A stretch of 64,000 nt of DNA from Rugamonas fusca (GTDB lineage Bacteria; Pseudomonadota; Gammaproteobacteria; Burkholderiales; Burkholderiaceae_D), in contig NZ_JACEZS010000021.1 of assembly GCF_014042365.1 (NCBI RefSeq), positions 41,305-105,304 of the forward strand, in the 5' to 3' direction. The translations under genes and the position numbers were made by a program. Shown here one piece after another: positions 17,849-26,273 of the stretch. A model generated the notes under the pieces. The model had not been told where the DNA came from. It worked only from the letters and a program-made list of their open reading frames with translations, and did no database searches. Numbering within the stretch: the stretch's first letter is position 1; every line of letters begins with the position of its first letter.

Positions 17849-18916
17849 ATGAAGAAAACTATGCTTGCGCTCGCACTGGGCGCATCGGCAGGGATGGCCG
17901 CGGCCCAATCGGCCGTGACCGTGTATGGCATCGTGGACATGGGGCTGGTACGCGAGAGCGGCGCCGCCGCCGGCGCCAGCACCAAACTGACCAGCGGCGT
18001 GGCATCCGGCTCGCGGCTCGGCTTCAAGGGCAGCGAAGACCTGGGCGACGGCATGGCCGCCATCTTCCTGCTGGAGAACGGCTTCCAGGCCGACACCGGC
18101 GCCATGGGCCAGGGCGGCCTGCTGTTCGGCCGCCAGGCCTACGTGGGTCTGCAAAGCCGGGCCGGCACCGTCACGCTGGGCCGGCAGTACACGCCGCAAT
18201 ACCTGGCCGTGGCCGCCGTCGATCCCTTCGGTTCCGGCCTGGCGGGCGACACCAAGAACCTGATGGCCGCCACCGGCAACAGCGCCAGCCGCATGGACAA
18301 CGCGATCAAATATGTGAGCCCGGCTTCGCATGGCCTGAGCGCGGAGCTGGTGTACGGCGCGGGCGAGGTGGCTGGCGACAACACGGCGGCCCGCCAGTTC
18401 GGCGGTGCGCTCGGCTATGCGACCGGGCCGCTGGCCGTCAAGCTGGCGTACCACAATCGCAACAACGATACAGCCACCGTGAAGAACGCCAGCAGCGCGC
18501 GCAACACGGTGCTGACGGCAAGCTATGATTTCGGTCCGGCCAAGGCGCACCTGGCCTATGGCACTGACAAGGGGACCAACAGCGCGCCGCTGCGCAATGC
18601 CACCAATCCGTTCGGCTACGCGGTGGCGCCCACGCCATCCACCGACAGCGCCGACCTGCTGCTGGGCGTGACCGTGCCCGTGGGCGTGCAGACCTGGATG
18701 GCTTCCTACATCCGCAAGAATGACAAATCGGCATTCAACCAGGACGCGGAACAGTTCGCGCTTGGCTATCGCTACTATCTTTCCAAGCGCACCGATGTTT
18801 ATACTGCCTATGCGCGCATCCGCAACAAGAACGGCGCCGGCTATACGGTCGGCAGCGCAATCGAGGGCGGCACGGGCGACCGCGCCGTCAACCTGGGGCT
18901 GCGGCACGTGTTCTGA
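17849..18916 (+). CDS. Gram-negative porin (Burkholderiales type)
   Basis: A 355-residue trimeric porin. The signal peptide is MKKTMLALALGASAGMAAA, cut before QSAVTVYG. The mature start SAVTVYGIVDMGLV is the signature of the betaproteobacterial general porins, and the C-terminal residues VNLGLRHVF end in phenylalanine, as outer-membrane insertion needs. LFGRQAYVGLQSRAGTVTLG matches the constriction loop/strand region. A GGGGAC ribosome site precedes the ATG. It lies on the same strand, 81 bp after the oxoprolinase, so it probably supplies outer-membrane passage for that operon's substrate, as porin genes at the end of catabolic operons often do. Confidence 0.95.
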   Translation: MKKTMLALALGASAGMAAAQSAVTVYGIVDMGLVRESGAAAGASTKLTSGVASGSRLGFKGSEDLGDGMAAIFLLENGFQADTGAMGQGGLLFGRQAYVGLQSRAGTVTLGRQYTPQYLAVAAVDPFGSGLAGDTKNLMAATGNSASRMDNAIKYVSPASHGLSAELVYGAGEVAGDNTAARQFGGALGYATGPLAVKLAYHNRNNDTATVKNASSARNTVLTASYDFGPAKAHLAYGTDKGTNSAPLRNATNPFGYAVAPTPSTDSADLLLGVTVPVGVQTWMASYIRKNDKSAFNQDAEQFALGYRYYLSKRTDVYTAYARIRNKNGAGYTVGSAIEGGTGDRAVNLGLRHVF

Positions 18917-18957
18917 GCCGCCACGCCACACTGAAAACAAAATAGGGGAGGGGCATC

Positions 18958-19434
18958 ATGGGTAAGGTATTCAAGAGCATCGTCGTGGCGCTGGCCGGAG
19001 CGGCCATGGTTTTGCTGTCGTTGACGGCCAGCGCGGCCGAGAAGGGCACGGCCGACGAAGCGGTCGCCATGGTCAGGAAGGCGGCCGAGTACCTGAAAAA
19101 GAACGGCAAGGAGAAGGCCTACGCGGAATTCAACAATCCCAAGGGCCAGTTCATCGACCGCGATTTGTACATCTTCAGTTTCTCGGCCAACGGCGACGGC
19201 ATCGAGACAGCCAATGGTGCCAATCCCCGACTGGTGGGCAAGAACGTGCTGGAGCTACGCGATGCCGACGGCCGCTACATGATCAAGGATATCCTCGCGA
19301 TCGGCATGAGCAAGGCCGGCAAGGGCTGGGTCGACTACAAGTGGCCCAATCCCGCCACCGGAAAAATCGATGGCAAACGCACCTATGTGGAACGGGTCGA
19401 TGACGTGATCATCGGCTGCGGCATCTACAAATAG
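18958..19434 (+). CDS. Secreted single-Cache-domain protein
   Basis: A 158-residue exported protein. The signal peptide (residues 1-23, ending TASAAEKG) is followed by one small Cache module: AVAMVRKAAEYLKKNGKEKA, DRDLYIFSFSANGDGIETAN, NPRLVGKNVLELRDADGRYM and GWVDYKWPNPATGKIDGKRTY. The end, DDVIIGCGIYK, is characteristic. These soluble periplasmic Cache_2 proteins carry the ligand domain normally fused to MCPs or kinases but have no output domain, so they may be ligand-binding partners. It follows the porin by 41 bp with a GGGGAGGGG ribosome site and may be co-transcribed. The ligand is unknown. Confidence 0.82.
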   Translation: MGKVFKSIVVALAGAAMVLLSLTASAAEKGTADEAVAMVRKAAEYLKKNGKEKAYAEFNNPKGQFIDRDLYIFSFSANGDGIETANGANPRLVGKNVLELRDADGRYMIKDILAIGMSKAGKGWVDYKWPNPATGKIDGKRTYVERVDDVIIGCGIYK

Positions 19435-19549
19435 TCTGCTTGCAGGCGGGGCGCCGGGCGCTGTCCGGCACCCCTCCAGCGCCTTGCCCTCCTGCCCGCA
19501 TCGCCGGGCAGTTCCGTTTTCTTGACAGGTCATCACTATGTCATTTTTG

Positions 19550-19563
19550 GCCACTATAGTGGC
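19550..19563. promoter_or_regulatory. 14-bp palindrome upstream of the phosphatase lipoprotein gene
   Basis: GCCACTATAGTGGC is a perfect palindrome 43 bp before the ATG at 19607. A TTGACA hexamer lies upstream (19522-19527), but no -10 stands at the right distance; the TATAGT inside the palindrome is 27 bp away. It is a candidate operator or a core promoter element. Confidence 0.4.
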
Positions 19564-19606
19564 GCGGCCCGCCCCTGCGGCCCAACAATGACCTGAAGAG
19601 AAAAAT

Positions 19607-21709
19607 ATGCGTTCTACCCTGCTTTTCCTGAGCATGGCCGCCACGCTGGCGACCGTGACCGCCTGCGGTGGTTCGAGTACGACCACCACCGCATCCGACA
19701 TCGTCACGGCCCCGGCCCAGCGCACCATCATCATGGTGTGGGATGGCTTGCGTCCCGATGCCGTCAACCCCGTCGATACGCCCAATTTGTACGCGCTGCG
19801 CCAGGCCGGTGTCCATTTCGTCGATAACCACTCGACCTATCCGACCTTCACGATGATGAACGGTTCGTCGTTCGCCACCGGCTCGTTCCCGAAAACCAGC
19901 GGCTTTTACGGCAACACGTTCTGGACTCCGCCGCAGGCTGGCGCGGCCCAGCCTATCCCGGTCGGCAAGAGCGCATCCGGCGGCAACCAGGACTACAACG
20001 CACCCGTCTTCACGGAAGACTACGCGGTGCTGAGCACCCTGAACGACTACTATGGCGGCCAGCTGCTGCTGGTCAAATCGCTGTTCAAGACGGCGCAGGA
20101 CGCCGGCCTGAAGACGGCCGCCATCGGCAAATCCGGCGCCGCCTTCATCCAGGACCTGGGCCGTGGCGGCATCTTCCTCGATGAGAACACCGTGCTGCCA
20201 GCCTCGCTGGTAACCGACCTGCAGGCCGCCAATTTCGCGCTGCCCAAGAACACGCCATACGCCTACGCGGCGGGCGCCGTGACGCTGGCCGCCAGCAACG
20301 GCGACCCGACGGCCCGCGCCGGCGCGCTCACCTTCGCGCTGCCCAACGGCCTGCAGGCCAAGGACGTCACCGACACCACGCAAGGCAATCCGGAAGACGC
20401 GGCCAACAAGTACATGATGAAGGTCTACACCGATTTCATCCTGCCTAAAAAGCTGCCTGACCTGTCGCTGATCTGGTTCCGCACGCCGGACAACACGGAG
20501 CACGCCTACGGCCCCGGCTCGGCCAACTACCGCAAGGCGCTGGCGTCGCAGGATGCGCGCCTGGGCGAACTGCAGGCAGCGCTGAAGGCCAACAAGATGG
20601 ACGCCAACACCAACATCATCGTGGTGTCCGACCATGCACACAGCAATGTGTCCGGTCCCACCAGCCTGTATCCGCTGCGCGCCATCACGGCCAGCACCTC
20701 GGTCACCAACGGCGTGACCAACGCCGCGCTGGGCAACCGCGACGCCATCAACGGCTTCTCCGTGTCGGGTGACGTACGCACGGCCGACCTGCTGACCTAC
20801 GCCGGCTTCCGCGCGTTCGACGGTAATGGCTGCAGCACCTCGGCCATGTACGGCATCAAGGCCGACGGCAGCAACGTGCAGCCCGTGAACGTGGATACCA
20901 CCGGCGCCCTGTGCGGCACGGCCAACGCCAAGTACCAGGCCATCAGCGCCACGCTGCCCACGCCGGTGGCCAGCTTCAAGGTGCCCGCCACCATGCCGGC
21001 CAAGGGCATCGTGGTGGCCGCCAACGGCGGTTCCGACTACCTGTACATTCCCGACCATGACGCGGCCACCGTCGCCGCCGCCGTGCGCTTCCTGCAATCG
21101 CGCGAGGAATACGGCGCGATCTTCGTCGACAGCCGCTATGGCGCCATCGCCGGCACGTTGCCCATGTCGATGATCAACCTGGAAAACGCCACCCGCTCCG
21201 GCAAGGGCCAGCCCGACATCGTCGTCAGCTTCAACTGGGATGCGCAGCAGCTGGTTAACGGCCTGCCCGGCATCGAGTTCGAAAGCACGGGCGCCAATCG
21301 CGGCATGCACGGCAGCTTCAGCCCGATCGACGTGCACAACACGCTGATCGCCGCCGGTCCCGCGTTCAAGACCTCCACCGTGATCAGCAACCCGACCGGC
21401 AACGTGGACGTGGCGCCGACCGTGGCCTACCTGCTGGGCCAGTCCATGCCGCAAGCGGATGGCCGCGTGCTGAACGAAGCGCTGGTGAAGCCCGCCAGCA
21501 GCGCCAGCGCCGTCGTCAAGAGCGCCGTCGTGAACCCGACGGCGCCGGCCACCGGCCTGGCGTTCAAGGTGCCGACCGACCTGACCGGCGCCACCGTCGA
21601 CACGACCCTCAGCAACGGCAGCTATTCGATCAACCTGATGGTCAAGGACCTGACGGTGGATGGCAAGACCTACCGTTACTTCGACTACGCGCAACCAGTA
21701 CGGAATTAA
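19607..21709 (+). CDS. Alkaline-phosphatase-superfamily lipoprotein (nucleotide pyrophosphatase/phosphodiesterase type)
   Basis: A 700-residue exported lipoprotein (lipobox ATVTAC, Cys20) of the NPP/alkaline-phosphatase superfamily. Asp46 in VWDGLRPD is the first metal ligand. The nucleophile motif YPTFTMMNGSSFATG aligns with the NPP pattern, making Thr82 the probable nucleophile. Later metal ligands are in FRTPDNTEHAYGPGS, VVSDHAHSN and GMHGSFSP. It would cleave phosphodiester or phosphate ester bonds in the periplasm; the substrate is unknown. It is immediately followed (1 bp) by a small exported protein, so the two form an operon. A palindrome lies upstream. Confidence 0.88.
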   Translation: MRSTLLFLSMAATLATVTACGGSSTTTTASDIVTAPAQRTIIMVWDGLRPDAVNPVDTPNLYALRQAGVHFVDNHSTYPTFTMMNGSSFATGSFPKTSGFYGNTFWTPPQAGAAQPIPVGKSASGGNQDYNAPVFTEDYAVLSTLNDYYGGQLLLVKSLFKTAQDAGLKTAAIGKSGAAFIQDLGRGGIFLDENTVLPASLVTDLQAANFALPKNTPYAYAAGAVTLAASNGDPTARAGALTFALPNGLQAKDVTDTTQGNPEDAANKYMMKVYTDFILPKKLPDLSLIWFRTPDNTEHAYGPGSANYRKALASQDARLGELQAALKANKMDANTNIIVVSDHAHSNVSGPTSLYPLRAITASTSVTNGVTNAALGNRDAINGFSVSGDVRTADLLTYAGFRAFDGNGCSTSAMYGIKADGSNVQPVNVDTTGALCGTANAKYQAISATLPTPVASFKVPATMPAKGIVVAANGGSDYLYIPDHDAATVAAAVRFLQSREEYGAIFVDSRYGAIAGTLPMSMINLENATRSGKGQPDIVVSFNWDAQQLVNGLPGIEFESTGANRGMHGSFSPIDVHNTLIAAGPAFKTSTVISNPTGNVDVAPTVAYLLGQSMPQADGRVLNEALVKPASSASAVVKSAVVNPTAPATGLAFKVPTDLTGATVDTTLSNGSYSINLMVKDLTVDGKTYRYFDYAQPVRN

Positions 21710-21710
21710 G

Positions 21711-22355
21711 ATGATCGTTACCCGGGCTTTTTTGCTGGCCGGGATCATGGCGGCGGCCGGTAGCCAGGCCGCCGACCTGGATTTCGACAAGACTTTCAGC
21801 AGCAAGGGCGAGGCGCGCCAGCTCCATTACAGCGCGACGTACCTAGCCGAAGGCCGCACGCACGCGGTGCAAGTGTGGCGTGATGGCGAGCAGCGCCTCA
21901 AGCGCCGCACGGACGACAAGCTGGAGACGCATATCTTCAAGCCGGCCGGCCAGACGGAGTGGCAGATGGTGGTGCTGGACCTGCCGCGCCAGATCCGCAC
22001 CGATATCGAGCGCACCAACCTGTACCGCATCGGTCACTTCACCGACTGGTTCAGCATGGCGCACGCGCTCACGCGGCCAACCGGCCCTTATCGCTTGACG
22101 GCCTTGAAGCAGGCGCCCGTGGCCGACGCGCCATTGGGGCCATGCCGCTGGTATGCGCTGGACCGTGCTGGCACGGTCAGCAACGTCTGCTGGAGCGGCC
22201 AGTTACGCTTGCCACTGCTGATCGCCGATGGTGGTGGCAAGACGCTGTGGCGCGTCACCTCCGCCAGCACGGCCGCCTTGCCGCGCGCGGCGTTCGCGCT
22301 CAACGACGCCGGCTTCGTGCACAACAACGCCAACGCCGATATCCAGACCGACTAG
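21711..22355 (+). CDS. Exported protein of unknown function, coupled to the phosphatase gene
   Basis: A 214-residue protein with a signal peptide (MIVTRAFLLAGIMAAAGSQA, cut near residue 20). The mature part has a repeated beta-like texture (RQLHYSATYLAEGRTHAVQV, then LKRRTDDKLETHIFK). The C-terminal half contains CRWYALDRAGTVSNVCWSG, with two cysteines that could form a disulfide. I recognise no family. The ATG directly follows the phosphatase stop (TAA then G then ATG), so it is translationally coupled and probably works with it in the periplasm. It overlaps the convergent DUF2252 remnant by a few bases. Confidence 0.72.
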   Translation: MIVTRAFLLAGIMAAAGSQAADLDFDKTFSSKGEARQLHYSATYLAEGRTHAVQVWRDGEQRLKRRTDDKLETHIFKPAGQTEWQMVVLDLPRQIRTDIERTNLYRIGHFTDWFSMAHALTRPTGPYRLTALKQAPVADAPLGPCRWYALDRAGTVSNVCWSGQLRLPLLIADGGGKTLWRVTSASTAALPRAAFALNDAGFVHNNANADIQTD

Positions 22356-22885
22356 CCGCGCGATGCGGGGCTGCGCTGCCGCTCCGCTTCGCGGTAGGCC
22401 GCCGCGTAGCTTTCCCAGTCGGCCAGCACTTGCTGCTGCCCCGCCTGCGCGTGGTCGAGCAGGTCCGCGCGCCAGCTTGCCACGTCGGCGCCGTAGGCCA
22501 TCCATGCGTCGGCGTTGGCCGAACCCTGTCGCCCGCTGGAACGCAGGTGTGCCCAGGCCAGCAGGGCGCCCATGTCACACATCACCATTTCAAGGCGGGC
22601 CAGTTTGCCATCCCAGTGGTCCAGCGTCAGCCTGTCCTGGTCCGGCAGCAGCTCTTTCAGCACGTAGGACTGGCCGTCGAACGTGAGATCGGTCAGGAAG
22701 GCGGGCGTGATGGCCTGCACCCGGCGTTGAATGTCCACGATGCGCCGGGCTTCGCTTTCCCATGCCGGTTGCGGGCAGGGCAGCACCGGCGCCCGCGCGG
22801 CCGCCACCACGTGCCCCACGTCGTCGCCCCGGCGGCTGGCGGCGGCGCCATCAGGCAGGGCCGGGACAGGAGCATGGCGCTCCGC
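22352..22885 (-). pseudogene. C-terminal remnant of a DUF2252-family protein
   Basis: The open frame is 178 codons with no ATG. A GTG at 22819 would give 155 residues. The readable segment (ARRIVDIQRRVQAITPAFL, then GQSYVLKELLPDQDRL, then DMGALLAWAHLRSSGRQGSA) resembles only the C-terminal third of DUF2252 proteins, which are usually about 400 residues and kinase-like. The N-terminal two thirds are absent. The frame is the same as that of the TPR gene immediately upstream and begins at that gene's stop codon. The simplest reading is a decayed or truncated gene. A functional short protein from the GTG cannot be excluded. Confidence 0.5.
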
Positions 22886-25051
22886 TCACGCTGTCGCTGC
22901 CTGTTCCAGGTAGCGTTCCAGTTCCCGGATGGGCGCCGCGTCGCAGTACAGCACGTCGCGCCGGGACACGATGGCGTCGCGTACGGTATCGCGCAAGGCT
23001 GCGTCGGCGGCCAGCCGGCACGCGAGGTCGGCGTAGCCGGTGCTGTCGGGCTGCACCAGATGGTCCAGCCCCATGCGGCGCAGGATGGCGCTGCCGAACC
23101 GTCCGCGCATGAAGCGCCCTTCCACCGTCACGATGGGCAGCGCGCAATCCACGGCCTGCATCGCCGTGTTAAAGCCCGAGAAGCCTATCGTGTCGAGGAA
23201 CACGTCGGCCTGGCGCAGGATGCTGTAGAAGCGGGCCGGCGGCTGCCACGGGGTGCTCACCAGGTACTGCTCCGGCGCCAGGCCGGCCTGCCTGAACGCG
23301 TGGGCCACGCGCGCCCGCAACAGGTCGGTCAGGTCGCTGGCCTGGGGATTGGCGAAGAACAGGAACTGGCAGGGACCGCTGCGCCGGGCGATATCGACCA
23401 GCACATGGTCATATTCGGGCGCGTACTTGAACGGCGAGCCGGGACAGACGAACAGCGGCACGCCCGGACGCACGCCCAGCGCCGCCAGGTCCACGTGTTG
23501 CGCTTCCACCTGGGGTGGCTCGTAGTGGCAGCCCAGGTTGGGCAGCCGTACCAGTTGTTCGGCATAGTGCTCCTGCGCGTCCTCCGCCTCCAGGCCAGCG
23601 GCCGACAGGTAGGCGTCGATGGTGGGCAGTCCGGTCGTTTCGGGATGGCCCCAGGTGGCCAGCTGGCGCGGCGCCAGGCGCAGCGCGGCCAGCCGGGGCG
23701 CCATGGCGTCCATGCCCAGTTCCGGGTAGATCAGCACATCGAGGTTGGCGCCCGCGATCAGCCGGGCCCATTCCGCCTCCGAGCGCGTACCCTGCTGCAT
23801 GGTGGTGGCGCGGCTGCGCGCGTAGGCCGTCTCGCCGTCCTCCTTGCTGCCCAGGTAGTACACATGCAGTTCGAAGCGCTCCCGGTCCAGCTCACTGAAC
23901 CAGCCGCGCACGATGGCGCGCCACACGGGATGCTCGACCACGTGGGCCGACACCACGCCCACGCGGACGGGCGTGCCCGCCTTGCGCGCCCTGGCAGCGG
24001 GGGCGGGTGCGGGCAGGCCGCGCTGGCTGGCCCATTGGCCCATCAGGCGGGCACACATGGCGCCGTACTGCGCCAGCAGCGCGCGGTTGTTCTGTTCGTG
24101 GTAGCTGAGGTAGAACGGGTGGCAGCCGCCTACCACGGCCAGCGGATTGGCCACCTTCTGCTGCGCCAGCCAGGTGTCGAACGCGTCCAGGTCGCGGGCG
24201 AAGGTGTCGCGTTCGGCCGCCAGGTCGTGTCCGGCCGGTCGGATGATGTGCAGCCTGACGACGGCTTGCTTGAGGCGGATGTCGGGCGCCTGCGGCGCCA
24301 GGCTGGCCGCCTGTTCCAGCGCGGCCAGCGCCTCGTCGCGCCGGCCCATCAGGTACAGCGCGCCGGCCTTGTGGTTCCACGCCGTGAGGTGGGTGGGGTC
24401 GCAGCGTAGCGCTTCCTCGAAGCACAGCAGGGCATCGTCGCGCCGCTGCAGCGTTTGCAGCACGGTGCCGCGCGCGTTGTGCAGTTCCGGCGTGGCCTGC
24501 AGCGCCAGGGCGCGGTCGATGGCGGCCAGCGCGTCCTGCGTGCGTCCCAGGCGATTGAGCACGTCGGCGCGGGCGGCCAGGGCCAGCGCGAAACGGGGGC
24601 GCAGGGCCAGCGCGGCGTCGTAATCGGACAACGCTTCCTCGAGCCGGTTCAGGTCGCGGTGCACGTTGCCGCGGTTGTTGAGGGCATCGGGATGGCGCGG
24701 ATTCAGCGCCAGCGCCCGCGCGTAGCTGTCGAGCGCGAGCTGGTGGCGGCCATTGCCGTGCAGGGCCAGGCCCAGGTTGGAATGGGCTTCCGGGTTGTTC
24801 TTGTCAAGGTTGATGGCCTTCTTGATCAGGTCCACGGCCTCCTGGTGGCGTCCCTTCTGGTACTTGATCACGCCCAGGTAGTGCAGGCATTCGACTTGTC
24901 TGGCGTGGCGGGCCAGGATGGCCGCGTACAGGTTTTCGGCCGCATCGAGCTGGCCTTGCTGGTGCAGGCCCAGGGCCCGCTGCACTTGCAGATGCAATGG
25001 CACGCCGGGCTGGAAGCCGCCCGCCGCCTGATTCGCTGTGTTGCCCAACAT
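22886..25051 (-). CDS. TPR protein with O-GlcNAc-transferase-like (GT41/SPINDLY) domain
   Basis: A 721-residue cytoplasmic protein. About eight tetratricopeptide repeats run from residues 20 to 300 (for example NPEAHSNLGLALHGNGRHQLA and HPDALNNRGNVHRDLNRLEE). A GT41-like catalytic region follows: VRVGVVSAHVVEHPVWRAIV, then DVLIYPELGMDAMAPRLAAL, then ATWGHPETTGLPTIDAYLSA, and ADVFLDTIGFSGFNTAMQAV. The last two are the nucleotide-sugar and acceptor region motifs of OGT/SPINDLY and of HMW1C-like transferases. It would O-glycosylate proteins, perhaps flagellin or an adhesin. The start at 25051 has AAGGGG upstream within a hairpin. Confidence 0.85.
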   Translation of the reverse strand: MLGNTANQAAGGFQPGVPLHLQVQRALGLHQQGQLDAAENLYAAILARHARQVECLHYLGVIKYQKGRHQEAVDLIKKAINLDKNNPEAHSNLGLALHGNGRHQLALDSYARALALNPRHPDALNNRGNVHRDLNRLEEALSDYDAALALRPRFALALAARADVLNRLGRTQDALAAIDRALALQATPELHNARGTVLQTLQRRDDALLCFEEALRCDPTHLTAWNHKAGALYLMGRRDEALAALEQAASLAPQAPDIRLKQAVVRLHIIRPAGHDLAAERDTFARDLDAFDTWLAQQKVANPLAVVGGCHPFYLSYHEQNNRALLAQYGAMCARLMGQWASQRGLPAPAPAARARKAGTPVRVGVVSAHVVEHPVWRAIVRGWFSELDRERFELHVYYLGSKEDGETAYARSRATTMQQGTRSEAEWARLIAGANLDVLIYPELGMDAMAPRLAALRLAPRQLATWGHPETTGLPTIDAYLSAAGLEAEDAQEHYAEQLVRLPNLGCHYEPPQVEAQHVDLAALGVRPGVPLFVCPGSPFKYAPEYDHVLVDIARRSGPCQFLFFANPQASDLTDLLRARVAHAFRQAGLAPEQYLVSTPWQPPARFYSILRQADVFLDTIGFSGFNTAMQAVDCALPIVTVEGRFMRGRFGSAILRRMGLDHLVQPDSTGYADLACRLAADAALRDTVRDAIVSRRDVLYCDAAPIRELERYLEQAATA

Positions 25052-25062
25052 CGTAGCCCGCC

Positions 25063-25087
25063 CCTTGTCTGTCGCAGACAGGCAAGG
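25063..25087 (-). promoter_or_regulatory. Hairpin overlapping the ribosome-binding site of the TPR/GT41 gene
   Basis: Arms CCTTGTCTGTC (25063-25073) and GACAGGCAAGG (25077-25087) match at 10 of 11 positions around a GCA loop. On the coding strand the downstream arm includes the AAGG part of the ribosome site, 12 nt before the start. Folding would hide the site; alternatively the dyad is a repressor operator. Confidence 0.45.
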
Positions 25088-25242
25088 AACTGCCGAGGGT
25101 CGTTCCGGCGCGCGCATCTTGCCAAGAATGCATGTGATTGGAAGGCGATTGTAAGCGATCCATGGGGCGGCGAGCGCATGGCGGGCCGGCTTAGAGGAGT
25201 TGCTCTAGCGCCGGCGCAACAGCGGACCGGGGGCGTGCGGCC

Positions 25243-25869
25243 TCAGAATCCCAGCTCGCCCAGCAGGTCGTCCACGCTGGTCTGGTCCAGCGCGACGCTG
25301 CCGTGGGCGCCCGGGCCGGCCGTCAGTTCCTCGCGCGCCTGGGCGACGATGGCGCCGGGCGGGGCGGCGTCGATGAGCAGCTTGAGCAGGTTCTCTTCCG
25401 TGCTCTCCATCAGCACCACCACTTTCTTGATCAGTTGCCCCGTCAAGTCCTGGAAGTCCTGGGCCATCATGATGTCCGACAGCGCCGCGCGCGTGCTGCC
25501 GCAGCCGCTGGCCACGTTGGCGAGGAAGGCCGTGATGCGGTCGGCCGGCACGGCGCCCGTGTCCAGCTCCTGCAGCAGCGATTGGGCTTCGCGCGCCAGC
25601 TGTTCCTGGGCCGGGCCATGTTCCTCCACCTTGCTCAGTACCACATTGGCCGCGTTCTCCGTGAGGTCCGCGATATGCAGCAGGCGCCCGCGCGCGCATG
25701 GAAATTGGCTGGCCGCGTCCGCGAGCACGCCATCCGCCCCCAGTTCGCGCAAGGTGTCGTGCAGTTCGCGCACGATCACGCCCAGCCGTTCATAGACGGC
25801 GCTGGCGTCGGGCGCGCCAGGCTGCTGGTGCAGGGGCAAGGCGCGGTGCGCGGGGAGGATGGCGTTCAT
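25243..25869 (-). CDS. cheZ: CheY-P phosphatase CheZ
   Basis: A 208-residue CheZ (E. coli CheZ has 214). The catalytic helix reads MMAQDFQDLTGQLIKK. Asp141 and Gln145 correspond to the E. coli Asp143/Gln147 pair that positions water for CheY-P hydrolysis. The C-terminal peptide VDDLLGELGF is the conserved CheY-binding tail, joined by a flexible Gly/Ala-rich linker. It speeds CheY-P decay at the receptor array or motor. Its ATG overlaps the cheY stop by 4 bp (ATGA), so cheY-cheZ are translationally coupled. No other core che or fli genes flank it, apart from cheD 3.2 kb away. Confidence 0.97.
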   Translation of the reverse strand: MNAILPAHRALPLHQQPGAPDASAVYERLGVIVRELHDTLRELGADGVLADAASQFPCARGRLLHIADLTENAANVVLSKVEEHGPAQEQLAREAQSLLQELDTGAVPADRITAFLANVASGCGSTRAALSDIMMAQDFQDLTGQLIKKVVVLMESTEENLLKLLIDAAPPGAIVAQAREELTAGPGAHGSVALDQTSVDDLLGELGF

Positions 25870-26273
25870 GCGGTTACTCCTTTACGTTGCAGGATAAATT
25901 GCAGTTTTTGCTGCAGGGTCGTCGCGTTGAACGGCTTGACGACGTAGCCGTCCGCGCCCGCGTGGGCAGCGGAGATGATGTTTTCCCGTTTCGCCTCGGC
26001 GGTCACCATCAGCACCGGCAGGCTGGCCAACCGTACGTCCTGGCGTATGGCCTGCAGCAGTTCCATGCCGTCCATTTCGGGCATGTTCCAGTCGGCGATC
26101 ACGAAATCGACGGGCGTTGCGCCTGCCAGTTCCGCGTGCAGGCACTGCAGCGCCTTTTTACCGTTCTCCGCTTCCAGCACCTTGGTGTAGCCCATTTCCC
26201 GGAGCAGGGTGGCCAGGATGCGGCGCATGGTCTGAAAGTCGTCGACGATGAGAAATTGAAGTGCGCTAGCCAT
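25866..26273 (-). CDS. cheY: Chemotaxis response regulator CheY
   Basis: A 135-residue stand-alone receiver. The acidic pair is Asp11/Asp12 (FLIVDDFQTMR), the phospho-acceptor is Asp61 (IADWNMPEMDGMEL), the switch Thr lies in LPVLMVTAEAKRENI, and the conserved Lys lies in GYVVKPFN. The phosphorylated protein binds the flagellar switch. The start MASALQF follows AGGAACC. The pairing with cheZ, the EMDGMEL signature and the lack of an output domain make CheY firm rather than a generic receiver. Confidence 0.95.
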   Translation of the reverse strand: MASALQFLIVDDFQTMRRILATLLREMGYTKVLEAENGKKALQCLHAELAGATPVDFVIADWNMPEMDGMELLQAIRQDVRLASLPVLMVTAEAKRENIISAAHAGADGYVVKPFNATTLQQKLQFILQRKGVTA

